Positions 52,254-61,300 of a stretch of 64,000 nucleotides of DNA are shown here, piece after piece. Under the pieces are notes generated by a model. That model was not told where the DNA came from and did not search any database. It saw only the letters and a list, made by a program, of their open reading frames with translations. The translations under genes were made by a program, and so were the position numbers. Position 1 is the stretch's first letter. Every line of letters begins with the position of its first letter. Source of the DNA: Apostichopus japonicus (lineage: Eukaryota; Echinodermata; Holothuroidea; Aspidochirotida; Stichopodidae). Location of the stretch: contig NC_092579.1 of assembly GCF_037975245.1 (NCBI RefSeq), positions 11,886,678 through 11,950,677 on the forward strand, written 5' to 3'.

Positions 52254-53844
52254 GCCGAACGACTGATCCGCTTTTAACCCCAGTCCCCTTGCATCGAGCC
52301 TGTGTGATCATCGTCAGGTACTTATGATGATTCCCTTAGAAGGGTATCATAATGCTACTTTGATCCAGCCTATAATGTCACGTAAAACTTTCATTAATTT
52401 ATGCCACAAAAAAAGCTTACTAAGTAAAACCTTCATCAAGATGGTTATTTCGACTATTTGCGAAGGTTTATTCAAAACATTTACGATAAATGTTAGAATT
52501 CTAACATTAGTTACATCCAAACTAACATATTATCCGGTATAAGATATGTAAAAACAGGCTGCTCAAAGAACCATGTTAAGAGGCTCGCATATTCATTATG
52601 ATTAAATGGGGTGTACATCCATTTCGAGAACTTCCAGTTGTGCATTATGAATACGGCTATATATATACTCAGAGGCGTATAGAAGGTTGATTCCGATTGT
52701 GTGCACTGCACGTAGTTACATGGGAGTGCGTGAAGGGGGTAGTATGGTCAAACAGTGTTGTTTTGAAAACAAAAATAATTGCAGAAAAGGGGATTGCGAA
52801 AATTTGGGAATGAATTTCCTTCATACTCTGTTAAGGCTTGTATTTTGCCAATTTATTAAGGGGGTACTTAACGCCATTATTCCTACCTCAGTTCCTACTC
52901 CTCTGAGCGTGCTGTTCGAATAATATGAACTTGTTACCGTGCAAAAAAATCCAATGAGTGTAAATTGCAATTTCGTTCATTTCAGGATGTTTTCGATCAC
53001 ATATTTTGTGAAACACCAACAAATGGCGAAACTAAATGTACTTGTGATATCACCCTTAGGGGCCTACCTGACAAAATTAGGCTTAGGGTCGGGGGAAGGA
53101 GCAAAGAGCCAGCTTAAACTTTTTGGATTGACTTCTGGGGGTACGACACCCCGCCGTAAATCATTAATGGCTATATTTTATATTTTCTTTCTTTTCTAAA
53201 GTATACACGGAAAATAAAGGTATTAACATCTTACGTCTGTCACTCTTGCAAGGTTACGTTTTCTCATGATGAGCGAACAAACAAAAAATAATTATAGAAA
53301 TACCTGTTCTGTTAGCCTGTCCTGGAATGGTCGGCAACTAGCAACAGCTTCCCTGTCGATATAACTTTCACCAGTAAAGGATTTTCACATAGCATACAAG
53401 TACGTTAATGTTCTCCTGTTGAGTCTGACGGCTTGACAACGGACAGAATTGGAAGACAAAACACAGAAATAAGAAAATACATATGCACACTCTGAGGGTC
53501 TGCAGGCTCTGCCTTACTTCTGTATAGTCTTCCTGAATAGACGGCTTGTCTAGCTATTTACAAAACACAAATGCATTAGAACAATATACCATTGATAGGA
53601 GGTATGTAGCATGTGCCACACTCACTATAGACCACTGATCTAGCTATTAACATAACCTATGCACGAGAACAATATACCATTGAAAGAACTGAACTGATAA
53701 GCTGAAAACAGTACTATGTCCACCTGGTAAACATATGTAAACTGACACACAAACTACTCATAAATAACAGGCCCAGTGCAGCCGCATAAGCAATAAGTTA
53801 TCTCTACAATCTAACTTAGGCAGTTAAAATTTGGCATGAATAGT
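52254..53844. other. Unique sequence to the right of the satellite
   Basis: The first ~70 bases (CCGAACGACTGATCCGC to GATCATCGTCAGG) match the repeats at 54,340-54,430, so the satellite ends against a member of that family. A loose two-copy repeat (GTCTAGCTATTTAC... and ATCTAGCTATTAAC..., each followed by GAACAATATACCATTGA) lies at about 53,548-53,690. The open frames present (66-86 codons) have no recognisable coding character. Confidence 0.4.
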
Positions 53845-54217
53845 CAGGGGCGTCGGAGCCGGTACGGCAGGTCCGGCGAACGCCGAACCAATATTCACGG
53901 CGCTAAAAAAAAAAAAAAAAAAAAAAAAAAAATAGGACTAAGAAAGCAAAATGGCAAAAAATAAAGAACCAAAATGAAACATACTTCAAAATGTGTTTTA
54001 GCAGATTAGTCGGGTGGCAGGGGTCTTGTTTTCAAGCTCGGGAAGTGCCATTTCCTGCAATCTGGGAGGCATTTTTTCAAATTTTCTCCATAACGCTACG
54101 CGCCAACCATGGTGGCGCGTAGCGTAGTTTGACCTACCCTAACGTCCCCCGATATTTATGATAGATGGCCACAGTCTGATCTGCCGTACCAATCCCAAAT
54201 AGCTTCCGACGCCCCTG
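53845..54217. mobile_element. MITE-like element with CAGGGGCGTCGG terminal inverted repeats
   Basis: CAGGGGCGTCGGAGC at 53,845-53,859 is the inverted match of GCTTCCGACGCCCCTG ending at 54,217 (one extra base). GGTACGGCAG just inside the left end mirrors CTGCCGTACC inside the right. Inside are a ~26-base poly-A run and a near-perfect 31-base palindrome at 54,094-54,124 (CGCTACGCGCC ... GGCGCGTAGCG). No coding capacity. The ends resemble hAT-type non-autonomous elements, but no 8-bp target duplication is visible. Confidence 0.65.
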
Positions 54218-54218
54218 C

Positions 54219-54455
54219 AGTCCCCCTTGCATCGGGACTGTGACTGTGTGATCATCGTCAGGTGTGCATCACCATTCCCCTCGAAAGGGAACAGAAACTT
54301 TTTTTTAGGAAAAGTCACCCAGCAAAGAACCTGGGCACGGAAACCAAACTACCGAACGACTGAATCGCTCTCAACCCAGTCCCCTTGCATATATAGGGAC
54401 TGTGACTGTGTGATCGTCGTCGGGTGTGCATCATCATTCCCCTCGAAAGGGAGCA
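54219..54455 (+). repeat. Two direct copies of a CCCTTGCAT...GACTGTGACTGTGTGATC repeat
   Basis: Copy 1 is at about 54,221-54,292 and copy 2 at about 54,379-54,455. Both run from AGTCCCCTTGCAT through TGTGACTGTGTGATC to CCCCTCGAAAGGGA. A partial third copy is at 52,284-52,345, at the satellite edge. Copy 2 leads into a fragment of the 22-bp minisatellite (GCTACTACTCTAAAAAGGAG), as copies elsewhere lead into other tandem repeats. Confidence 0.7.
54301..54381 (+). repeat. Left arm of an ~82-bp inverted repeat (partner 56,312-56,394)
   Basis: AGTCACCCAGCAAAGAACCT, GGGCACGGAAACCAAACTAC and CGAACGACTGAATCGC here are the reverse complement, with few mismatches, of the segment at 56,312-56,394. The ~1.9 kb between the arms contains the hairpin series and a region open on both strands, so this could be one element bounded by terminal inverted repeats. 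Confidence 0.7.
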
Positions 54456-54549
54456 GGATTGCTACTACTCTAAAAAGGAGGTACTCCTACCAGGGGAGGG
54501 ATTTGAATTTTGGATGTGGGGAGGGGGCAAACCTGTCAGCAAGACTAAC

Positions 54550-55022
54550 TAAGCGGAGCGCCACCATCAGTTGGCGCGGAGCGTACAAGGTTTTTTTGGC
54601 TTAACAAACCCTCCAGATGGCCGTAAACGGCACTTCCCGTGCGTGTGCTCTAAGCTGCATGTACCCATCCTTGAAATATGGATCTCATGTCTGCAATTGT
54701 ATCTAGATAGTTGATTATCGTTTAAAAAATTTGAAAATGATTGATATTAGAACATATGGTCAGATGGTGATGTACAACTTTTGTTATACGTCACTATCTA
54801 AGCGGAGCGCCATCATCGGTTGGCAAGGAGCAAAATTTCGATGAAAGGTACCCTTAGATCGGTAAAATTAACACCCATATAGGCCTAAAATTGCATCTAA
54901 ACAATTAATGAACTTGTGTAAATTTAGGGAGGACGGATAGAAGAACCTATATCGTGATGTACAGCTAAAGCTTATACGTCACTATTTAGGCGGTGCACCA
55001 CCATCAGTTGGCGCGGCGCGTC
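54550..55022. repeat. Series of ~190-bp units each carrying a GC-rich hairpin
   Basis: Hairpins at 54,550-54,585, 54,798-54,831 and 54,987-55,022 share the form AAGCGGAGCGCCACCATC / GTTGGCGCGGAGCG. The last two are each preceded by GTGATGTACA and TTATACGTCACTAT. Following sequences are also alignable (TAGATCGGTAAAATTAACACC against TAGATCAGCAAAAGTTACACC). This is a degenerate tandem duplication. Confidence 0.6.
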
Positions 55023-56311
55023 GAAATTTAAGCAAAAGGGAAATCCTAGATCAGCAAAAGTTACACCTCTGGTAACGATAAACCATACCTAGACAGTTCT
55101 TTCCCCTACAATTATTAGTATATTGTGCATTGGACCGATCAAGAATACGTTCAGCACCCACTTCGAAATTCTCCCCGCGGTCCCCACTTCGTTTCGCACT
55201 TGGCAAATATTGGGGGTTGAACATACCTTTACCCCCAAAAGAAATCGTGTGCAAGAAATTACCTTTTATGCAAAAACAAACGTTAGTGGTTCGTTCATCA
55301 TCAAGAATAGATCGGAAAACGGAACTCAAAGCCACGAATTATTTTATCGGCCCTAGCGAAACTGCCGAGTGCTGTATACTGTACCAATGGATTTAATGTG
55401 TTACTGTGTTAGTGCCAATTTGTTATTTACATTATTCGATTTGCATGCATCTTTCCAGGATTTCGAGCAGTAAAGAAATTACATCGGCATTGCCATTGCA
55501 TATTGTTGAATGACACGGGGGGGGGGGGTGTCATGTGTCAGTGTATTGAATTTAAAGTATTGATATACCCAATATGCAAATCTGACTTTCGTAAATCGTT
55601 TCTCTGGATTTAGTTATTCAACGCATTCAGTAGAGCAGCGACGTTGAAAATCAATTCCTGAAGCTTGCACTGTAGAACATGCCGCGGCGTATTCATCACA
55701 TGCAGAATTGAATCGCTAGTGTGTTAGCTCCAGGATTCGTAACCTGTGCTACGAACCATTTGCTAGCTCCAGTTATTCTGCATGCTACATGTTACGATGT
55801 TAAACACAAATTCTACTTAGATTCGAAACAAATAGGCCTATTTGATAGAGCTATTGTGGGGAAGAAATTCGATTAGGGTTGTGCACATTTGTTTGAAAAA
55901 ACGACAAAAAAGTGAACTAAGGTCTGGGGAAAAGTGGGGAAAATGCCCCCTCTTGCCCCCCTTGTAATCCCGCCCATGGCTACTGCCCTACGCAGGAGGT
56001 ACTACTACCCTCAACAGGTGGTGCTACTACCCTAAACAGGATCTACTTTGTAACCACGACCGCAGTGAAGGCTAATGCCATTACAAATCTGCTAGTTATT
56101 CTTTTGCGGATACGTACACCTGCCATTCGGCTGCATTCAAGAGATACAACGTTTCAAACAAAGGTTAATTTTCAGCCGCTTAACATATTTGAGAAAAGTT
56201 TAATGGATGCAATTTTCTAGAGGTCAAAATGATATCATGAGAAACAAAGGACAAGGCTCTTTCAACCCGTCTGCCAGTACAATGTTACGTAAAACTATAT
56301 GCAATACTAAT
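55023..56311. other. Intergenic or element-internal sequence
   Basis: 55,051-55,396 is open on both strands (94 codons minus, 88 and 77 codons plus). I do not recognise any of the three products, and a decayed transposon frame is the likeliest source. A poly-G run of ~11 lies near 55,518. Short fragments of the 22-bp minisatellite occur at about 55,993-56,040. Confidence 0.35.
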
Positions 56312-56655
56312 GACTGGGGTTGAGAGCGGATCAGTCGTTTGGTAGTTTGGTTTTCGTGCCCAGGTTCTTTCCTGGGCGACTTTTTCTTAAGAAAGGTAGC
56401 ACTCCTGTATAGGATAGTAGCACCTCCTGTTTTGGTAGCAACGCCAACTGGGGTCCTTTTGACGTTCCATAATTAGCACCTTCCGTTTAGGGTAGTAGCA
56501 CTTCTAATTTATAGTAGCATCGCCGCCTGTAGTAGTAGCATAGTAGCATCGCCAATTTAGAGTAGAGGCGGCAGCTTTTAAAGCAGCATCGTCTCTTAGG
56601 AGTAGAAGCACCTTCTGTTTAGGGTAGTAAGTTGAGTCTCGTCTATCCGACATGC

Positions 56656-57773
56656 TCAGTGATTAAACCTCCGCCACGTATCACGATCTTGCGCAATTTG
56701 TATTGCTTCATCGAAAATGTTAATGTTAACATCCTTAAATTGCGACTTTACTTTTTCAAGCAAGGTAGTCACGGGCCTTCCTACTAGCTTAGCAGTATGC
56801 CTCAATGCTTCTCCTAAAGCAACCTTTGCTGGAGCGTCCTCCTGGAGTCTTGCTACATGACCGAAAAATCTCAATCTTTTATGTGCGACTACGGATGACC
56901 AAGGTGTTTGGTTGGTTTCATTTTAGAGCTCATAGGCGTAGGAGCCTAATTCGATTTGGGGAGCTGTAACGACTTGCCCGAAAAATATAGACAAAATTTT
57001 TCGCGCGCTCCGCGCGCGTTCAACATTTCAATATGCATATCATATAGGCATTCATCGGTTATTACATCACATGCCTTTACCCGATGAATGCTTATATGAT
57101 ATGCACACTAAGATGTTGAATGCGCGCGAAGCGCGCGAAAATTTTGGTTATATTTTCCGTGTTATCACCCTTTCATATTGGTTATAACTATTGGGGAAGT
57201 CGTTACGATAATAACGATAATAATAATAATATCAGTTTAACCATTGAAAAACCATTGCAAATTAACCATTGCAAATTATTCTTCTTTCAGTAGGTGCCCG
57301 AAAAATTATCACCATATTGCCCGAATTTTCACTAAAAAAAAATTGAAATACACACTCCAAATTTTTCTTCTTTCAGTAGGTGCCCGAAAAAATATCACCA
57401 TATTGCCCGAATTTTCACCAAAAATTTTGGTTGGGGGGCTGCAGCCCCCAGCCCCACCCCCCGCCTCCTACGCCTATGGTAGAGCTCATCGTTTGATAAC
57501 CAATTGTTATTGGTCCATCTAATGTTGAGAATATTACGAAGTAGTCTCCCTTGAAAAATTTTAATTTTGCGATCAAGATCCTTCGTTGTGCACCACAGTT
57601 CGCAATTGTACAAAAAAAAAATACTCTTTAATATGTTTAATGTTCCGGCTTATGTTTTTGCTTTTGAAAATACTTGACAGTGTGTTGAAAGCACCGATGG
57701 TTATACCAATTCTTCGGTTAATATCTTCTTCGGTCCCCAGCAAGATTCTAACATATTTACCAACTTCTTCCAA
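56656..57773 (-). pseudogene. Non-LTR retrotransposon (LINE) reverse-transcriptase C-terminal remnant, interrupted
   Basis: Minus-strand pieces at 57,489-57,773 and 56,656-56,924 encode the tail typical of LINE ORF2 proteins. In order they carry an EDINRRIGITIGAFN segment, ELWCTTKDLDRKI, LLRNILNIRW, then LRFFGHVARLQED, VGRPVTTLLEKV and finally AQDRDTWRRFNH before a stop. Endonuclease and catalytic RT domains are absent (5' truncation). There is a frameshift at an A/T homopolymer near 57,610, an in-frame stop next to the insertion site, and an inserted MITE (56,933-57,480). It is inactive. The clade cannot be fixed from the tail alone; RTE/CR1-like groups are possible. Confidence 0.85.
56933..57480. 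mobile_element. MITE with TAGGCGTAGGAG ends, a long internal fold-back and an 8-bp target duplication
   Basis: The ends are TAGGCGTAGGAGCC and GCCTCCTACGCCTATGGT, inverted repeats of one another apart from the outermost bases. The flanks AGAGCTCA at 56,925-56,932 and AGAGCTCA at 57,481-57,488 are identical, as expected for an 8-bp target-site duplication (hAT-like size). It splits the LINE frame. Inside are inverted arms of about 65 bp (56,995-57,058 and 57,081-57,145) and a directly repeated ~55-bp segment (CAGTAGGTGCCCGAAAAA at about 57,288 and 57,375). No coding capacity. Confidence 0.8.
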
Positions 57774-57868
57774 CTTTCATTTCCTTTTCTTGTGATTGTA
57801 GCATTTAGGGTAGAAGCACCTCCTATTTAGGGCAGCAACGCAACCTGTGGTTCTTTTGGCGTTCCATA

Positions 57869-58323
57869 CTCGTCTCTCTGTACGTGAAAATAAGTTAGTT
57901 CAAAATCATGGCAGCGTCAATCGCGACTAGCTTCAACAATACATGACTTGCCTTTGTAAGTTTACCAGTTCCACTACACTGTTACGCTTCGGTAGCATAT
58001 ATACGTCATTGGACGGTAGAAATTTGATCAGCGGCTGTGTTTTCTGTTTGTTACAGTATTTTCTAAACCACACTTTGTAAATAAAACTCAATTGGAGATT
58101 GCTAAAAGCTAGTAGTATTAGAAGAAGATATTCTTCTAAAGAAGATATTCTCGGAAGGGAAAAAGGTTTTTGTATTGATGTAGGCCTACCGACTTTTCGT
58201 ACAACTTAGAAAATCCTACCCACGGGTCTTATAGTCTTATACTAGTAGACTAGGCCTGCTTTCTAGTTTATGCTAGATTGAGCGAATTTATAGGCAGATG
58301 AAATAAAGTCTAACCTAGAGGAA
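57869..58323 (+). promoter_or_regulatory. Upstream region and 5' UTR of the gankyrin gene
   Basis: The promoter is inferred from position only; no TATA box or CpG island is evident. An upstream ORF of only two codons (ATG AAA TAA) lies at 58,298-58,306, just before the main start. An in-frame TAG at 58,291 rules out an N-terminal extension of the main frame within this exon. Confidence 0.4.
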
Positions 58324-61300
58324 ATGTCTGACGTTGAATTTTGTTCACTTGCCCAGAAAGGCGAACTTGGTAAGCTAGAGCAGCAGCTACAGGATGAAAA
58401 GACTTTATTGACAAAGACTGATCAGGTATGTAGGATTTCATTTAAGTGATGAGAGTTGGTTTAATGGTAATATAGTATGTTAAACAGCAAACAGGGATAT
58501 TTCATGAGTTTGTTTTAAAATTCTTACAGTGTAAAACACAACTGTAAATGAGGGTTTGGTCTTGTGAACAGTCTACTGTTATTTGTAAACATTAATGAGG
58601 CAAGTAAGCCTAGACTCACTTTGATTTTACATTTCTAATACAGACTTGCCTAAAACACAATATTCCCCTTCCCCCATCCACCCCTACCTCCCACCCCCAA
58701 GAAACACTTTGGAAGTTTGGAAACATACTGTAAATACATGGACCCAACTGTTAGTGTGTTTCTCTCTTTCAGAGTCAGAGAATGGCCTTACACTGGGCAG
58801 CATCAGGTGGTCAAGTAGAGGTTGTAAATTATCTGTTACAGCAAGGAGCACCTTTGGATGTTGGAGATGATGTAAGTAATTGATCTGACACCCAGATTCT
58901 TTGTAATTGTTTCATCTCATAGCCTCAGTCCAAAAAATGCATTTTTTTTTCTTTGTCATTTTGTCTTTATGATCTATTGGTTTGTTTGTGTCAAGGTCAG
59001 CCATGTTCCAGAATCTTTAATGCAGTTGGTTGTATTTCATCTCCAACATAATTATGCAAATCCCAACCTGTAGATATTCCATTAAATACTTCTGATTTTT
59101 GTCCAGGTCATTGTTACTATTAAATTATCGTGTTCAAATTGCATGATGCATAAATTTCCTCTCAGTCAGAGATGCAGTCAACTGGTAATAAATACAGATG
59201 AACAGATGATAGTGAAAGCTTTTGCTACAGTATGAATTGGTGCATCACAAAATAAACTACTGTAGACCTACTTACAAATGATGATAATTATTGGTAGCTC
59301 TACTGTTATGCTGCAAATATAAAGTTATCAACTTGGCAAATCAAACCAACATTGTTGAGTTGTGTTAAACGTTACTTAGTGCATGAAAATGACAACTCCT
59401 TTTGTGCTCACGGCTGTTTCCATGGAAACAAGCCACATACTCTAAATGTCACCACTGGTACTATCTATTCCAGTCATCATATTTGGCTTCAATGACAAAT
59501 TTTTTGGGAAGCAGTGTTTTTTTTTTATGGGCTCAAATTCGTTCATTATATATATTTATGCTTGCAGATGAATTGGACTCCTCTTCATATAGCATCATCG
59601 GTTGGTCAAGTAGACATTGTGTCAGCTCTTGTGGAGAAAGGTGCAACAGTAAATGCTGTGAACCAGACAGGACAAACACCGTTACACTATGCTGCTTCCA
59701 GAAACAGGTTAGAGGTAAAGTGAGCTAAACATTGCGGTGTTAGAGTATGCACTTCCACTTTAGGCACTATTGTCATCAAAATTAACAAGTTTTATGATTG
59801 GTGAAAAAATTGAATGTAGAGGAGACATTGTTCCATGACTGTATTTTTTGTTTATTGCTTTCACTTCAGAAGTGGAGAGAGGTCAACAATGGTTGGACCT
59901 GCATATAGATAAACTCCACTCCACCATGGCTTTGGATAGTCTGTATAGGCCCCAAATGATAGCGTGCTATAATTGCTATAAGTTTTCAAAAATTACTTTC
60001 CTAGAGGTATTTGCTGTACTCTCCGAATTGTTCTCAGACTTTGTTTATGAACACGCAAAATGACTGCATGTCCCAGTGAGGTAAATTTCCTCCAGGGTGG
60101 TACTAGAACAGTTAAAGAATTTTGACCAAAATTGACCATATTTTGAAAATCTGGCATAATTACTGTAGGATCAATACAGCATACTTTTAAGCAATAAGAA
60201 GATTACAAATTTGTTTTATGATTGCTGTCTTTGACTTAATAAATTCTTTGGTCGGATCGAGTTCTCTTCAAGATCTTTATTCTCTTGCCAAGGATCGTCA
60301 GAAATGGCGTGCCATTGTTGACGTCAGGAGCTGTCAGTCATGACGGGATCGAACCAACCAACCATGTCTTTGACTTAAGTCTGAAATCAGTATTGACTAT
60401 ACTTATAAGGCTCACTATTATGTGCATCTAATTATTGTCTCTGCAAGCTACAGTAGCAATCCTAAGAGTTGTTTTCACATCATACTGAAACAAAAACAAA
60501 GTTTAGTCAAAAACTAAGTATTGAACTTCATACAGGCAGTATCCTGTCTGATTATATTGTAAAAGAATTTCCACAAAAATTTTCAAAAAAAATTGAATTT
60601 CTTCAATTCTCTTTGTTAACTTTTGTTTTCAGGTTGTAGAATTATTATTAGATCATGGTGCTGACCCTAACATTGGAGATCAGAATTCAGCCAGGGCTCT
60701 GCATAGAGCTGCATCTAAGGGCAACTTAAAAGTGGTCAGGGTTTTACTCCAGTATAACTCTCACCTTGATGTAATGGACAGTGAGGGAAACACACCATTG
60801 TGAGTATGTCTGCTAGATTTCCAACCTGAATTAGTATCAGTGTGTGGGAGAGGGTTGTTGGTGTGGTGTGGTCAATGGTCTTTCCAACCTGAATTAGAAT
60901 CAGTGTATGGGAGAGGGTTGTTGGTGTGTTGTGGTCAATGGTCTTTCCAACCTGAATTAGAATCAGTGTGTGGGAGAGGGTTGTTCGTGTGGTGTGGGAG
61001 AGGGTTGTTGGTGTGGTGTGGTCAATGGTCTTTCCAACCTGAATTAGAATCAGTGTGTGGGAGGGGTTTGCAGTGTGTTGTGGTCAATGGTCTTTCCAAC
61101 CTGAATTAGAATCAGTGTGTGGGAGAGGGTTGTTGGTGTGGTGTGGTCAATGGTCTTTCCAACCTGAATTAGAATCAGTGTGTGGGAGAGGGTTTGTTGG
61201 TGTGTTGTGGTCTTTTAACTTTCCAACTTGCATTAGAATCAGTGTATGGGAGAGGGTTGTTGGTGTGGTGTGGTCAATGGTCTTTCCAACCTGAATTAGA

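Larger units (their letters stand above)
56388..57868 (-). repeat. Inverted, interrupted copy of the 22-bp minisatellite element
   Basis: Degenerate reverse-orientation units (TAGGGTAGTAGCACCTCCTG type) run at 56,388-56,640 and resume at 57,796-57,850. The associated motif occurs as GTCCTTTTGACGTTCCAT at 56,453-56,470 and as TTCTTTTGGCGTTCCATA at 57,851-57,868. The gap is filled by a LINE fragment that itself contains a MITE. Orientation is opposite to the copy at 13,527-14,056. Confidence 0.65.

Noticed and set aside
52687-53199. Two plus-strand frames of 78 and 86 codons
   Set aside because: No motif, no splice support, and composition like the surrounding non-coding DNA.
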